NCBI GenBank assembly: GCA_029851835.1
Contig: JARKVD010000017.1
Span: 62,001 to 126,000, forward strand
Source of the DNA: Clostridium sp.
GTDB taxonomy: Bacteria; Bacillota; Clostridia; Clostridiales; Clostridiaceae
Direction of reading: 5' to 3'
Length of the DNA: 64,000 nucleotides
The notes below the pieces were generated by a model, which saw only the letters and a list, made by a program, of their open reading frames with translations, was not told the DNA's origin and did no database searches. Positions 18,115 to 28,312 of the stretch are shown here, one piece after another. Positions within the stretch are counted from its first letter, which is position 1, and each line of letters begins with the position of its first letter. Both the position numbers and the translations under genes were made by a program.

Positions 18115-18426
18115 TTATGCTTCGATCTTCTCAATTACTATTTTAGTAAATGGTTGTCTATGACCTTGCTTCTTTCTGTAGTCTTTCTTTGGCTTGTATT
18201 TGAAAACTATAACTTTCTTAGCTTTTCCTTGTGCTACAACTTTAGCAACAACTTTAGCTCCTTCAACTACAGGCTTTCCAACTACTAAACCATCTTCTTT
18301 TCCAACTGCTAGAACTTTATCAAATTCTATAGTTGAGTCAACCTCAGCTTCAAGTTTTTCAACGAATAGAACGTCTCCCTCTTGAACTCTGTATTGCTTT
18401 CCTCCAGTAAGTAAAACTGCGTACAT
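18115..18426 (-). CDS. rplU: ribosomal protein L21
   Basis: The 103-residue protein reads [18 protein letters not shown] and ends with [22 protein letters not shown], both typical of L21. The ATG at 18426 follows a strong GAGGAGG; an earlier start would add six residues that do not fit. It is first in the rplU-prp-rpmA operon, behind an L21 leader. Confidence 0.96.
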   Translation of the reverse strand: MYAVLLTGGKQYRVQEGDVLFVEKLEAEVDSTIEFDKVLAVGKEDGLVVGKPVVEGAKVVAKVVAQGKAKKVIVFKYKPKKDYRKKQGHRQPFTKIVIEKIEA

Positions 18427-18435
18427 TAAAATACA

Positions 18436-18540
18436 CCTCCTCAATCCAGTCTCGCCATCCCAGGTAAGCTTTAAATAACTTAAAAAAGCTTCTTTAAAAC
18501 TATTTTCAAAACCTTACGTGTGCGGTCTACAAATGACATT
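18436..18540 (-). promoter_or_regulatory. L21 leader RNA
   Basis: The transcript upstream of rplU contains GACCGCACACGUAAGG near its 5' end and GGCGAGACUGGAUUGAGG next to the ribosome-binding site. This matches the conserved, structured leaders found before rplU in Firmicutes, thought to mediate feedback by L21. I recognise it from these blocks; no covariance search was made. Confidence 0.7.
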
Positions 18541-18586
18541 TTAACATATGAGAAGCTCAATGTAAAGGAACTTCTCATATTTTTCT

Positions 18587-20044
18587 TTATGTTTTCATTA
18601 AATTTGCTGAAAAAATTTGTAAATTTTTAAGTTTTTCAAGCTGACTATTGAATATGATGGGCTCCACCTTAAAATTATAATTATGCTCCTCAAATTTCAC
18701 GTAAAGATCACAATGAGTAGCATCAAGGTTTATGACAAAAGCTAAAACATCCTCTTTTACTTCTTTCTCATAAATGCTAGGAAGCTCTATATAAATATTT
18801 TTAACCTGTTGTTCCTTCGATATTCTTCTAATTTTACCCTTTATAATGCTGGATAAATAATTTAAAGATACCTTTTCTCCGCTTCCATGGCAGACTTTAC
18901 ATTTCTCAAACACAAAATCACAAATGGATTTTCCATATTTCTTTCTAGTAATCTGCACTAGATTTAATTCTGTAAAAGGATATACCTTAGGATTGTGTTT
19001 ATCATCATAGAATTCTCTCTTCAGAACATCCATGACTTGATTTTTATCTTCCGGTGATTTCATATCAACAAAATCCACCAGGATAATTCCCCCTAAGTTT
19101 CTAAGCCTTATCTGCTTAACAATTTCTGCAGCAGCCTCTTTATTTGTAGTTAAAACAGCTCCCTCATTTTTTGTAGATTTTATGTTTTTAGCAGTATTTA
19201 CATCTACTACTGTCATTGCCTCTGTATTCTCTAAAACAATATTTCCTCCACAGGTAAGATTTATCTTATTATGTCTTAGAGTTAAAATTTCTTTTTCAAT
19301 TTCATAATAATCAAAAATAGAAAGTGGACCCTCATAAAATTCAATATGAATATCCTTTAGGCTTTTTTCACTGATAATTTTTCTAAAATAATTGAAGTCT
19401 TCTTCATCATCAACAATTATTTCTGCTCCACCCTCAGTATAATTTCTAATTATCCTGCTTAGGATTCCATTATCTTTATATAGAGGTCCAACATTAGCTG
19501 AATAAACAAACTGTCTATGTATTTCTTCATACATGGTTATTAACTCTTCAATCTCATTTTTTATTGTTTGAAAGTCAACACCTTCAGCTTTTGTTCTAAT
19601 TACAATTCCAATATCCTCTGGTTTAGATATCTGGGATTCTACTAAAGATCTAAATTCATCACTCAAAATTTTCTTAGATATCTGCAGTTCATTGTGTTCC
19701 TTTGTTAAAACTACATAAGTTCCTGGAAGAGAAATATTAGGACTTATCTTTGGCCCTTTTTTTCCAATGTCCTCTTTAATGATTTCAACCATAACCTCTT
19801 GACCCTTTTTAAGACCATTATCCTTTTTCTTACCTTCTAGAGCCATATAACCATTCTTTTCATAGCCTATGTCAACGAAAGCACACTTCATGGCAGGAAC
19901 AATATTTTTCACTACCCCTTTATAGATTTCTCCAACTTTAGGGCTCATGGTTTCTTCTTCTACAAAACACTCTCTAAGAATATTATTTTCTTTAATTGCC
20001 ACCTTAAGTAACGATTCTTGTCTTTCAATAAAAATCTTTTTCAC
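18587..20044 (-). CDS. rng: ribonuclease G/E family endoribonuclease
   Basis: I place the start at a GTG (20044), eight bases after AGGAG, giving 485 residues. An S1 RNA-binding domain (GEIYKGVVKNIVPAMKCAFVDIG) lies near residues 35-120. The RNase E/G catalytic core has TVVDVNTAK and GGIILVDFVDMKSPEDK, with the Asp residues that hold magnesium. The zinc-link CKVCHGSG follows. It processes rRNA or mRNA 5' monophosphate ends. It is upstream of the L21 operon and 15 bases downstream of the DUF2344 gene. Confidence 0.93.
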   Translation of the reverse strand: MKKIFIERQESLLKVAIKENNILRECFVEEETMSPKVGEIYKGVVKNIVPAMKCAFVDIGYEKNGYMALEGKKKDNGLKKGQEVMVEIIKEDIGKKGPKISPNISLPGTYVVLTKEHNELQISKKILSDEFRSLVESQISKPEDIGIVIRTKAEGVDFQTIKNEIEELITMYEEIHRQFVYSANVGPLYKDNGILSRIIRNYTEGGAEIIVDDEEDFNYFRKIISEKSLKDIHIEFYEGPLSIFDYYEIEKEILTLRHNKINLTCGGNIVLENTEAMTVVDVNTAKNIKSTKNEGAVLTTNKEAAAEIVKQIRLRNLGGIILVDFVDMKSPEDKNQVMDVLKREFYDDKHNPKVYPFTELNLVQITRKKYGKSICDFVFEKCKVCHGSGEKVSLNYLSSIIKGKIRRISKEQQVKNIYIELPSIYEKEVKEDVLAFVINLDATHCDLYVKFEEHNYNFKVEPIIFNSQLEKLKNLQIFSANLMKT

Positions 20045-20059
20045 TAAAACCACTCCTCA

Positions 20060-20761
20060 CTATGCAGTAAAGAATTCATTTAGTGGAACAAATTTCTCAT
20101 CCTTTAAAGCGTACATTTCTACTCTTTTTATATCAACGAAGGCCTCTTTATTAATTGCTTTAACATGTTCCTTTATAAAATCACTTAGAAGACCTGCACT
20201 TAAGTTTTCTCTGCTTCCACAACTTAGCAATGCTTCAACAACTAATTTGCCATCTTCCATGTAATTTTTTAATTCTTTTACTAAAGGCTTTATATCTACT
20301 TCTTTTTCGCCTGATTTAGTTTTCTTAAGAATTTCCCATTGTTTAAGCTCTAGCAGAGCATTAAAATCTACTGTCTCCCCTTCTTTAAGCTTAAACTTTA
20401 TAATGTATTTTGCTCCGTCTATAATAGCCATGGCCTGTGGAATTTTTCTTTCATCTATTTTTATAACCTTAGTAGCAGAAAGGAACTTAATTCCACCTAC
20501 AGTATTTTCATTTAAAGCCGATAAGATCTCCCTCTCATCCATCTCCACCGTTAAAACAGCATCTAAATATTCACCTGATGAATAAACTCCAACAGATAAA
20601 GGCTGGGCTATGGATAAACTCATATGAGGATTAAAGCCTCTCGAGTATTCAATTGGAAGCTTTGCTCTTCTTATTACTCTTTGAATTGTTCTCATTAAAT
20701 CTAAATGAGATACAAACTTTAGCTCACTTTCCTTAGTGTATTTTATTAAGTATCGCACCAT
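20060..20761 (-). CDS. TIGR03936/DUF2344 protein linked to radical SAM partner
   Basis: From the ATG at 20761 (site AAGGAG) the protein has 233 residues and begins YLIKYTKESELKFVSHLDL, then RGFNPHMSLSIAQPLSVGV, the signature of the DUF2344 family. Its start lies 29 bases inside the end of the TIGR03960 radical SAM gene, and this pair is nearly always adjacent, or fused, in Firmicutes, upstream of RNase G and the L21 operon. The biochemical role is not known to me; the context suggests a link with ribosome or RNA modification. Confidence 0.85.
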   Translation of the reverse strand: MVRYLIKYTKESELKFVSHLDLMRTIQRVIRRAKLPIEYSRGFNPHMSLSIAQPLSVGVYSSGEYLDAVLTVEMDEREILSALNENTVGGIKFLSATKVIKIDERKIPQAMAIIDGAKYIIKFKLKEGETVDFNALLELKQWEILKKTKSGEKEVDIKPLVKELKNYMEDGKLVVEALLSCGSRENLSAGLLSDFIKEHVKAINKEAFVDIKRVEMYALKDEKFVPLNEFFTA

Positions 20762-22592
20762 GGAAACACTCTCCTTCCTTAAAGCTGGCATTAATTCCGC
20801 ATCCTGTACATTTCTCTCTACAGTCTGGAGTTAAAATCAGCTCCTTAGCTTTTTCATTCTCGCTTATTAAGTATCTTTTGCTAACCCCTATATCTATGAA
20901 GTCCCATGGAAGTATTTCCTCGTAACTTCTTTCTCTGTAAGCATAGAAATCTCCATCAACCTTGCATTCTTCTAAAGCTTCCTGCCAAGTTTCATAGTTA
21001 AAGTATTCATTCCATCCATCAAATCTTGCGCCCTTCTCAAAGGCTCTAATTAAAACATCACAAAGTCTTCTATCACCTCTAGCAAATACAGCCTCTAAGT
21101 AACTTAGTGGAGATTCATGCCAGTTATAATTTATTGCTTTACTCTTTATAGAATTTCTTAAAGCTGAAATCTTCTCTTTAACCTCTGGCATTTGATTCAT
21201 TGGAGCCCATTGGAATGGAGTAAATGGTTTTGGTACTAATATAGAAGTACTTACAGTAACTCTTAGGCCTCTTTTTCTTATGTGCTTAGGAACGTTAAAG
21301 TATTCATCTACAACCTTTTGAGCTAAATCAGCTATACCTATAACATCTTCAATAGTCTCATATGGAAGTCCTATAACAAAGTAAAGCTTTATTGTTGACC
21401 AACCTGATTCAAAGGCACTTTTAGTAGCTCTCATCAAGTCTTCTTCCGTTACCCCTTTATTTATTATATCTCTCATTCTTTGGGTTCCAGCTTCAGGTGC
21501 AAAGGTTAAACCTGTTTTTCTAACCTTTTGAATTTCTTTAATTAAATCTACTGAAAAGGAATCTATTCTTAAAGATGGAATAGATACTCCTATCTTTTCT
21601 TCTCCGTATTTCTCTATTAAGGACATAATTAAATTTTGAATGTTAGAATAGTCACAGATGCTTAAAGAACTTAAAGAAATTTCTTCGTATCCTGTATTCT
21701 TAAGAAGTACATCAATTTCTTCCATAAGTCTGTCTGTAGTCTTCTCTCTAACTGGTCTATATATCATTCCAGCCTGGCAGAATCTGCAACCTTTAGTACA
21801 GCCTCTTGCTGTTTCTATAACTATTCTGTCATGAATTATCTCAGTGTAAGGAACTATAAACTTATCTGGGAATCTATTTGCATCAAAATCTACAAGTATT
21901 CTCTTTTTAACAGTTTTAGGTACGTCCTCAAATTTAGGAGTCATTGCCTTGATAGTTCCGTCCTCATTATATGTTACATCATAAAGGGATGGTACATATA
22001 CTCCTTGTATTTTGGAAATAGCTCTTAGGTATTCAGCCTTTGGTTTACCCTTCATAGCTTTATATACATCTAATATTTCATTAGTTACTTCTTCTCCTTC
22101 TCCAAGGACAAAAGCATCAGCAATATCATATAGTGGTTCTGGATTATATGCACATGGTCCACCCATCATTACTATTGGATACTCTTCTCCTCTCTCTGAA
22201 GCTCTAAGAGGAATATCACACATATCTAACATATTTAATATATTTGTATAACTCATCTCATATTGAAGAGTAAAGCCTAATATATCAAACTCTTTAAGAG
22301 AATCTTTAGTTTCAAGGGTACCTAGAGGAATATTATTCTCTCTAAGGGCTTTCTCCATATCTGGCCATGGTGCAAAGCATCTTTCACAGTAAGTATCTTC
22401 TCTTTCATTCATTACATAATATAAAATTTTTGTCCCTAAATGAGACATAGCTACCTCATATACGTCAGGGAAACAAAAAGCATATCTTATATCAACACTG
22501 TTTTTATCTTTATTATAGGAGTTAATCTCTCCCCCTATATATCTAGCCGGCTTTTCAACCTTACATAGAATATCATCTGAAATTTTATTCAT
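20733..22592 (-). CDS. TIGR03960 B12-binding-fold radical SAM protein
   Basis: The 619-residue protein has an N-terminal cobalamin-binding-like fold (about 1-190, with GGPCAYNPEPLYD). The radical SAM core follows with IETARGCTKGCRFCQAG, where the CxxxCxxC cysteines hold the 4Fe-4S cluster that cleaves S-adenosylmethionine. Near the C-terminus CREKCTGCGINASFKEGEC suggests a further metal site. AAGGAGG precedes the ATG. It is translationally coupled to the DUF2344 gene. The substrate is not established to my knowledge; a modification reaction is inferred from family and context. Confidence 0.88.
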   Translation of the reverse strand: MNKISDDILCKVEKPARYIGGEINSYNKDKNSVDIRYAFCFPDVYEVAMSHLGTKILYYVMNEREDTYCERCFAPWPDMEKALRENNIPLGTLETKDSLKEFDILGFTLQYEMSYTNILNMLDMCDIPLRASERGEEYPIVMMGGPCAYNPEPLYDIADAFVLGEGEEVTNEILDVYKAMKGKPKAEYLRAISKIQGVYVPSLYDVTYNEDGTIKAMTPKFEDVPKTVKKRILVDFDANRFPDKFIVPYTEIIHDRIVIETARGCTKGCRFCQAGMIYRPVREKTTDRLMEEIDVLLKNTGYEEISLSSLSICDYSNIQNLIMSLIEKYGEEKIGVSIPSLRIDSFSVDLIKEIQKVRKTGLTFAPEAGTQRMRDIINKGVTEEDLMRATKSAFESGWSTIKLYFVIGLPYETIEDVIGIADLAQKVVDEYFNVPKHIRKRGLRVTVSTSILVPKPFTPFQWAPMNQMPEVKEKISALRNSIKSKAINYNWHESPLSYLEAVFARGDRRLCDVLIRAFEKGARFDGWNEYFNYETWQEALEECKVDGDFYAYRERSYEEILPWDFIDIGVSKRYLISENEKAKELILTPDCREKCTGCGINASFKEGECFHGAILNKIH

Positions 22593-22687
22593 TGTGAATC
22601 CTCCTTAAGTTAATTCAATAAACCATTTTATCATATGCAAATAATATTTCAAGTTTTTAACCTTTTTTTGCCACAGAACTATTAATA

Positions 22688-23539
22688 TTACTCTTGCGAA
22701 CGAGCGCCTAGGGCTTCTTTAACTGAAATGTTACCTAAATCCTTTAACGCAGTTATAATGTCCTCTTCATATAAAATTCCAATTACATTCATATTGTCAT
22801 CGAGGACAATAAATTCATTATACTTGTTTTTATCTACTAATTCTATAAGCTGCAAGAGATTTAACTTATAATATACAGAAACACTTCTATTTTCAAGATA
22901 TCCCCTACGTATTAATTTTTCCCTCTTTTTAACAATATATCCCATGATAATATAAGCTATCCTCCTTTTTTCTCTATAGGAAACTCCTAAAATAAATACA
23001 CAGAAAAATAGCAAGTCAACATTAATACTATTCATAAGCAGTGTAACTAAAAAAAACACACCAAATATATAGCCTATACAAATACTTATATTTAGTGCAA
23101 TCTTGTTGGCTTTTTTATATATAAACTTCAAATTTAATAAAGATCTAAGTATTCTTCCTCCATCTAAAGGAAAGGCTGGTATCAAGTTAAAAACACCTAT
23201 TACTAAATTATAACTTATAAAATGATCCATCCATTGATAACATAATAGTTTATTTAAAACATAAAAAATCCCTGCAATTATAAAATTGCCCATTGGCCCA
23301 CTTAAAGAAATAATTATATCCTCTTTTGGGGAAGCTTCATCTAAATCCTTTAATATAAGACTTGTCCCAATAGGTATAATATCAATAGAAAAGCCAGAAT
23401 AGCCTAAAATTCTGGCTGTCATTAGATGAATAAGTTCATGAATAAATATTATTACAAATCCTATAAGAAGCTGGCTTTTAAAACTTACCACCCATATTAA
23501 AATTATATATGGTATTAAATATCTACTTATTCTAACCAA
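22688..23539 (-). CDS. spoIVFB: SpoIVFB-like intramembrane metalloprotease
   Basis: This 283-residue M50 (site-2) protease carries HELIH in a membrane helix (residues 33-37) and the second zinc motif NLIPAFPLDGGR around residues 120-131. The C-terminal 60 residues resemble a CBS domain. SpoIVFB releases pro-sigma-K in the outer forespore membrane. The start is TTG at 23539, seven bases after a strong AGGAGG. It lies 20 bases downstream of the SpoIVFA-like gene, the classical pair. Confidence 0.88.
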   Translation of the reverse strand: MVRISRYLIPYIILIWVVSFKSQLLIGFVIIFIHELIHLMTARILGYSGFSIDIIPIGTSLILKDLDEASPKEDIIISLSGPMGNFIIAGIFYVLNKLLCYQWMDHFISYNLVIGVFNLIPAFPLDGGRILRSLLNLKFIYKKANKIALNISICIGYIFGVFFLVTLLMNSINVDLLFFCVFILGVSYREKRRIAYIIMGYIVKKREKLIRRGYLENRSVSVYYKLNLLQLIELVDKNKYNEFIVLDDNMNVIGILYEEDIITALKDLGNISVKEALGARSQE

Positions 23540-23559
23540 CGTATCCTCCTAAGTCATTG

Positions 23560-24300
23560 CTAAATGGTTCTATTCAAATTAAAGCAATTTGAAGGATTTA
23601 GTTTGTCACCCATATATAATATTTCTATGGATATAGCCCCCTCTGCCTCTTCTCCTGCTTTTCCTATAACATCATTAGAATCTAATGCCATCCCTTCCAC
23701 AGCCTTTACGTCCATAAGGCCACTATAAACCATTTCTATCCCTTCACCGTAATTTATGGTTACAATCCCATCTTTCACCGCTTTAACTTTTCCCGGATAA
23801 GACGCTCGGATATCTGTCCCCTCAGAAGCTTCAATAACTAATTTATTATTTTCAATACTAGAACTACTTTCACTATCTCCTGCTACTGGATAAAGATAAT
23901 TTGCACTTATATAAGCCTCCTTTTTCTCATTAAAGTCAAAAACTGATTTTACTTCTTTAAAAACTGCTGCTACTTGCTCTTTAGAAAATTCCTCTAGGTT
24001 AACCCCTCTACTCAAGTAATCCATCCCAAAGGCATAAGCTTTTCCCAAGTTAGTTGTTGGATAGGCCCTATACAATATCAGACCTCCAAATAATATTAAG
24101 GTTATAACACATTGACCAATAAATATATTGATATAGCCTTTTCCAAATACATTTAAAAATATAGGAAATACTCCAGCTCCTTTATTATGTCCCTCAACCT
24201 TAGCATTACCATTATACCCTCTAGGAACATATGCTTTTGAAACACTCTGATGCCCAATATTAGCATAATATCTTTTATAATAATCATTATACATGCCCAT
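23560..24300 (-). CDS. spoIVFA: SpoIVFA-like membrane protein with degenerate LytM domain
   Basis: The 246-residue protein has one membrane helix (about 53-75) and a C-terminal M23/LytM-like fold (about 150-240). The zinc ligands of active M23 enzymes are gone: the usual H-x-G-x-D, Y-x-H-L and HLHFE positions read NNKLVIEASEGTD, VYSGL and ISIEIL. It is therefore probably a scaffold and not a hydrolase, as expected for SpoIVFA, which holds the SpoIVFB protease in check at the outer forespore membrane. GAGGAGG precedes the ATG. It is the first gene before spoIVFB. Confidence 0.8.
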   Translation of the reverse strand: MGMYNDYYKRYYANIGHQSVSKAYVPRGYNGNAKVEGHNKGAGVFPIFLNVFGKGYINIFIGQCVITLILFGGLILYRAYPTTNLGKAYAFGMDYLSRGVNLEEFSKEQVAAVFKEVKSVFDFNEKKEAYISANYLYPVAGDSESSSSIENNKLVIEASEGTDIRASYPGKVKAVKDGIVTINYGEGIEMVYSGLMDVKAVEGMALDSNDVIGKAGEEAEGAISIEILYMGDKLNPSNCFNLNRTI

Positions 24301-24755
24301 GATACAACCTCCTCAATTTACTCTTACTAATCTATGTATATTATTTTTTATACTGTTTATGAAAATTTTTTTGATTTTAAAGAGTTTTATTTAATTGAGA
24401 ATTATATTAGAAATTGAGAATGTAGAATTTAGAATACTAGATATTTATTCTCACCTTCTTCGAATAAATCTTCTTTTTATTTTATAGTACTTTTGTAATT
24501 TTTAGGAATACTAAGTTAACATATGCTTTATTTGGTGCTACTAGTTTTACTTTCTAACTTATTCACTGTAAAACCACTTAATATTAATATGTTATTATTA
24601 ATTTGAGACTTTAAATATACGTTAACTTTTACAGATTGTTTTCATAATATATACGAAGATTCATATTAAAAAGCTATTTATCCATTATAAAATAATTTGA
24701 ATAAAACAAAATAAACTAATTGAAACTATATAGTTAATTCATATTTTCAACAATA
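24301..24755. other. AT-rich intergenic stretch without a gene
   Basis: I see no open frame with a ribosome-binding site and no conserved motif. It should hold the promoter of the spoIVF pair (a mother-cell promoter is expected, but I cannot place it with confidence). Confidence 0.6.
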
Positions 24756-24782
24756 AAAAAGAACTCATAAGAGTTCTTTTTC
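24756..24782 (-). terminator. terminator after mgsA
   Basis: AAAAAGAACTC-ATAA-GAGTTCTTTTT is a perfect 11-bp hairpin with T-rich tails on both strands, about 20 bases past the mgsA stop. It ends the min-rodA-mgsA transcript. Confidence 0.85.
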
Positions 24783-24803
24783 ATTGTTCTATTTAATGTT
24801 AAT

Positions 24804-25172
24804 TTATCTGTCTCCAAGAGCTTTCATAAATACTTCAGCTGTACCTAAGTTGGTTGCAAGTGGAATATGATGTACATCTGATAATCTTATAAGTGCAGTT
24901 ACATCCGGCTCATGTGGCTGAGCTGTTAATGGGTCTCTAAGGAAAATTATCATATCCATCTTTCCTTCTGCAAGTTTTGCTCCAATTTGCTGATCTCCAC
25001 CAAGTGGACCTGATAAAAATCTATAAACCTCTAAACCAACTATTTCATTTAAAAGTTTTCCAGTAGTTCCTGTTGCATATAGTTGATGATTTTTCAAAAC
25101 TTCTTTATATCTTTTTGCAAAATCAATCATATCATCTTTCTTTTTATCATGGGCAATTAATGCTATTCTCAT
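24804..25172 (-). CDS. mgsA: methylglyoxal synthase
   Basis: The enzyme turns dihydroxyacetone phosphate into methylglyoxal and phosphate, a bypass that frees phosphate. From ATG at 25172 it is 122 residues. Signatures are [31 protein letters not shown] and the catalytic-Asp segment [15 protein letters not shown], all intact. AGGAG lies ten bases before the ATG. It follows rodA closely and is the last gene of the min-rodA run, a common clostridial order. Confidence 0.96.
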   Translation of the reverse strand: MRIALIAHDKKKDDMIDFAKRYKEVLKNHQLYATGTTGKLLNEIVGLEVYRFLSGPLGGDQQIGAKLAEGKMDMIIFLRDPLTAQPHEPDVTALIRLSDVHHIPLATNLGTAEVFMKALGDR

Positions 25173-25185
25173 GAAAGTCACACTC

Positions 25186-26292
25186 CTAAAAATTTATTTT
25201 TTTCTTTCTCATTCCTATGTTTAATGCTATTCCCAAGGAAATAAAGTTAGTTAACATAGAACTTCCACCATAACTTACGAAAGGTAGTGTTATACCTGAT
25301 ATAGGCATAAGGCCTATGGTCATTCCAATATTTTGTATTATAGAAAATAATATTGATCCAACAATTCCAATAACTATTATACGTCCTGTAATATCTCTTG
25401 AATTTTTAGCTATTTGTATAAGCTTATATATAAGCAGGCCATATAAAAACATTAGAAAGCATGCTCCAACTAGTCCCCATTCTTCACCAATTACAGCAAA
25501 TATAAAGTCTGTATGATTCTCTGGTACAAACTTATATTGTTTACCATTTAAAAATCCGAGTCCAAAGATTCCTCCTGATCCAATAGCAATCTTAGATTGA
25601 ATAAGCTGAAGTCCTTCGCTTTGGGCATATTTTTCTGGATTTACTACTGCCAAAAATCTTAGCTTCCAATAAGGCTTCATTATTGGTGAGTTCCATATTA
25701 CAACAACTGCAGTTGCCAAGGAGCTTAAGCCACCAACAATAACCTTCCAATTTAGTCCTGCTATAACCATTATTCCAAGCATAATGAAGAAGGAAACCAT
25801 TGTAAGCCCCATATCTGGCTGTATTAATATTAAAATTACTGGAATTATTGCATATCCTACGACCTTAAAGAAAGTCTTGAAGTTATTTACATCTCCTTCA
25901 GCCTCTTCAATTATCTTTGCTACCATAAGAATCATTCCGATTTTAGCAAACTCTCCAGGCTGAATTGCTCTGTTACCTATTTGTATCCATGCATTAGCAC
26001 CATTAACTGCACTCCCTAAAAACTGATTGACAATAAGAAGAAGAACTCCTCCCCAATACACTAAGGGAGTAAACCTAAGAATATCAGCATAATCTATTGC
26101 TAAAATAAAATAAATCGCAACTAAACCTATAATAAGCCAGAAAAATTGAAGTCTTGCATAATGAAAGCCAATTGCCGAGTAAATATTTAAAACACCAAAT
26201 AATACAATAATAACAACTGTTGCAATTATGCTAAAATCAATATTTTTAACTAATTTTTCATTTATCTTAAAGTTTTTTAAAAATTTTATCAT
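25186..26292 (-). CDS. rodA: RodA, peptidoglycan polymerase of the elongation complex
   Basis: This SEDS-family glycosyltransferase has about ten membrane helices in 368 residues. Family signatures are [27 protein letters not shown] (with the catalytic Asp) and [12 protein letters not shown]. The ATG at 26292 is chosen because GGAGG lies eight bases before it; a more upstream start would add 21 unlikely residues. It polymerises glycan strands with a class B PBP under MreB control. Both partners lie in the same region, here as duplicated PBPs. Confidence 0.93.
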   Translation of the reverse strand: MIKFLKNFKINEKLVKNIDFSIIATVVIIVLFGVLNIYSAIGFHYARLQFFWLIIGLVAIYFILAIDYADILRFTPLVYWGGVLLLIVNQFLGSAVNGANAWIQIGNRAIQPGEFAKIGMILMVAKIIEEAEGDVNNFKTFFKVVGYAIIPVILILIQPDMGLTMVSFFIMLGIMVIAGLNWKVIVGGLSSLATAVVVIWNSPIMKPYWKLRFLAVVNPEKYAQSEGLQLIQSKIAIGSGGIFGLGFLNGKQYKFVPENHTDFIFAVIGEEWGLVGACFLMFLYGLLIYKLIQIAKNSRDITGRIIVIGIVGSILFSIIQNIGMTIGLMPISGITLPFVSYGGSSMLTNFISLGIALNIGMRKKKINF

Positions 26293-26389
26293 AATCAATT
26301 CCTCCATACCTTTTCCTATTATATCATATGAAGCCAAAAAAGCTATGAAAATCATAGCCTTAAATTGTTATGTCAATGTTATTTTTTTG

Positions 26390-26656
26390 TTACCTCTTAA
26401 CTTTTTTTATAGGTATGTTTGCAACTAAAGCTGGTGAGCTGCCATCATACTCATCATTAGTTGTGAATCGCAATTCAATCTCCCCACGTTCTACTTCTGC
26501 ATAGTTAGAAACAACCTTTAAAAGTTCAGCCTTAACATTCTCCAAAAAATCTGGAGATACAGTAGCTCTATCATGAACTAAAATTAATTTTAGCCTATCT
26601 GCAGCTACTTCCTTGGAGGTACCACCTTTAGGTGGAAAAATTTTAAATAAACCCAT
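26390..26656 (-). CDS. minE: MinE, cell-division topological factor
   Basis: The 88-residue protein has the N-terminal membrane and MinD-binding segment (MGLFKIFPPKG..., then AADRLKLILVHDR) and the C-terminal dimer domain. MinE displaces MinD from the membrane, creating the oscillation that keeps the division ring at mid-cell. GGAGG precedes the ATG. The gene lies two bases after minD. Its presence means the cell uses the MinE-driven system and not DivIVA alone. Confidence 0.93.
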   Translation of the reverse strand: MGLFKIFPPKGGTSKEVAADRLKLILVHDRATVSPDFLENVKAELLKVVSNYAEVERGEIELRFTTNDEYDGSSPALVANIPIKKVKR

Positions 26657-26658
26657 TT

Positions 26659-27468
26659 TTAATTCCTACCTCCTCCAAATAACTTTTTAATAGCTCCTAA
26701 AAATCCTTTTTGACCATATATTTCATCAAAATCTAAAAAAGGAACTTCTTCACCTACTATCCTTCTTGCAATATTTTTGTAAGCTTGGCCAGCATAAGCA
26801 CTACTATCAAGCACTATAGGTTCTCCCTTATTTGTTGAAATTGTTACCTTCTTATCATCCGGTACAACTCCCATTAATTTAATAGCTAAACAATCTTTAA
26901 TATCCTCTATAGAAAGCATATCTCCTTTTTTAGACATTTCAAAATTCATTCTATTAACTATAAGTTCTTGTCTTTCAACGCCCTTAGCATCTAACTTACC
27001 AATAACTCTATCAGCATCTCTCACTGAAGTTATCTCTGGATTTACAACTACTAAAGCCCAATCTGCTCCAACTATTGCATTTTCAAATCCCTGCTCAATA
27101 CCAGCAGGACAATCTAAGATTACATAGTCAAATTCTTGCTTAAGCTCTGTAACCACCCTTAGCATTTCACTTATGTCTACATCATTTTTGTCTCTTGTTT
27201 GAGCAGTAGGAAGTAGAAATAAATTTGCGAATCTTTTATCTTTAATTAATGCTTGTTTTAGTCTACACTTTTCTTCTATTACATCTAACAAAGTAAATAC
27301 TACTCTATTTTCTAGTCCCATTAATACATCAAGATTTCTAAGTCCTGTATCTCCATCTATTACAACAACCTTTTTATCCATTGCTGCTAATGCAGTTCCT
27401 ATATTAGCCGTAGTCGTAGTCTTTCCTACTCCGCCTTTACCTGATGTTATAACTATAGCTTCTCCCAT
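26659..27468 (-). CDS. minD: MinD, division-site ATPase
   Basis: The ATPase (269 residues from ATG at 27468, behind GGAGG) has the deviant Walker motif GKGGVGKTT at residues 10-18, VVIDGDTGLRNLD, DYVILDCPAG (Walker B) and a C-terminal amphipathic helix (GFLGAIKKLF) that binds membrane. It recruits MinC to block FtsZ near the poles and is stimulated by MinE. Confidence 0.96.
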   Translation of the reverse strand: MGEAIVITSGKGGVGKTTTTANIGTALAAMDKKVVVIDGDTGLRNLDVLMGLENRVVFTLLDVIEEKCRLKQALIKDKRFANLFLLPTAQTRDKNDVDISEMLRVVTELKQEFDYVILDCPAGIEQGFENAIVGADWALVVVNPEITSVRDADRVIGKLDAKGVERQELIVNRMNFEMSKKGDMLSIEDIKDCLAIKLMGVVPDDKKVTISTNKGEPIVLDSSAYAGQAYKNIARRIVGEEVPFLDFDEIYGQKGFLGAIKKLFGGGRN

Positions 27469-27482
27469 TAATAATACCTCCA

Positions 27483-28115
27483 TTAAATATATTTATTTAC
27501 TGAATATGGCTCTACAACAATATTCCCATTTTTTATTTTTGCCACCTCAGGATATTTCGGCTTATCTATATCTTCTGGTGAACGAGTTATAAGGTCCGCA
27601 ATTCTCATAACTTGCGGTGTTAATTCCATTGCTGATATTATAGCACAATCATTGCCATTGCACCCAGCAAAAAGTGATCCCTTAACCTGTCCTAACACAA
27701 TAATATTTCCCGCGGCATATACTTCAGCACCTGAATTAACATCGCCAATAATAACAACATTCCCTGGATACTCAAGCCTTTGGCCACTTCTAACAGTTTT
27801 CTTTAAAAACTTAGTCTTTCCTTCATCAATCCCACTGAATACCTTTTTTTCAGTTTCTCTAATATCTACAAAGGAACAGTCTTTTATCATAAATTCATCA
27901 TAAAGGAAAGCTCTTATCTTTCTTAAGTCTCTTGAATCTAATGATTTAACATCTACTGTTATTTTTATAGTAGCACCTTTATAAAATTTTTTTCCCTTTT
28001 GAAGCTTATCATCTATACCTTCTATTAAACTATCTAAAGAATTAAATTCATTTAAATTAACAATTAAATTTAATCCATCTTTTTCTCCTTTTACCTTTAT
28101 ACCATGATTATGCAT
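27483..28115 (-). CDS. minC: MinC, septum-site inhibitor
   Basis: The 210-residue protein has an N-terminal domain that inhibits FtsZ assembly and a C-terminal beta-helix with GNVVIIGDVNSGAEVYAAGNIIVLG, the MinD-binding part. GGAGGG precedes the ATG. It is the first gene of minCDE-rodA-mgsA and follows its own probable promoter. Confidence 0.93.
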   Translation of the reverse strand: MHNHGIKVKGEKDGLNLIVNLNEFNSLDSLIEGIDDKLQKGKKFYKGATIKITVDVKSLDSRDLRKIRAFLYDEFMIKDCSFVDIRETEKKVFSGIDEGKTKFLKKTVRSGQRLEYPGNVVIIGDVNSGAEVYAAGNIIVLGQVKGSLFAGCNGNDCAIISAMELTPQVMRIADLITRSPEDIDKPKYPEVAKIKNGNIVVEPYSVNKYI

Positions 28116-28139
28116 AGGTACCCTCCATATATCGAGATG

Positions 28140-28169
28140 TTATTACATTATTTCAACACAGACTGTCAA
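28140..28169 (-). promoter_or_regulatory. possible promoter of the minCDE-rodA-mgsA operon
   Basis: A perfect -35 TTGACA (28164-28169) is followed after 18 bp by a weak -10 TAATAA (28140-28145) preceded by TG. It lies after the PBP terminator in transcript order and just upstream of minC. Confidence 0.45.
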
Positions 28170-28251
28170 AATCCCTTCTGAAAATTAGAATTTTTCAAAA
28201 CTTTTCTCAAATTTATTCATATTCATTGATAAAACAACATATTTATTTTAC

Positions 28252-28292
28252 AAAAAAAACTAGCGAATGGAAACCCATTTGCAAGTTTTTTT
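28252..28292 (-). terminator. terminator after the downstream class B PBP
   Basis: Arms around AATGG-AAAC-CCATT extend to AAAAACT/AGTTTTT with two bulges, and a T run follows on the minus strand. The core resembles the terminator behind the sister gene at 31354-31390, as if gene and terminator were duplicated together. Confidence 0.75.
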
Positions 28293-28312
28293 ATTCTGTC
28301 TTTTCTTCATTT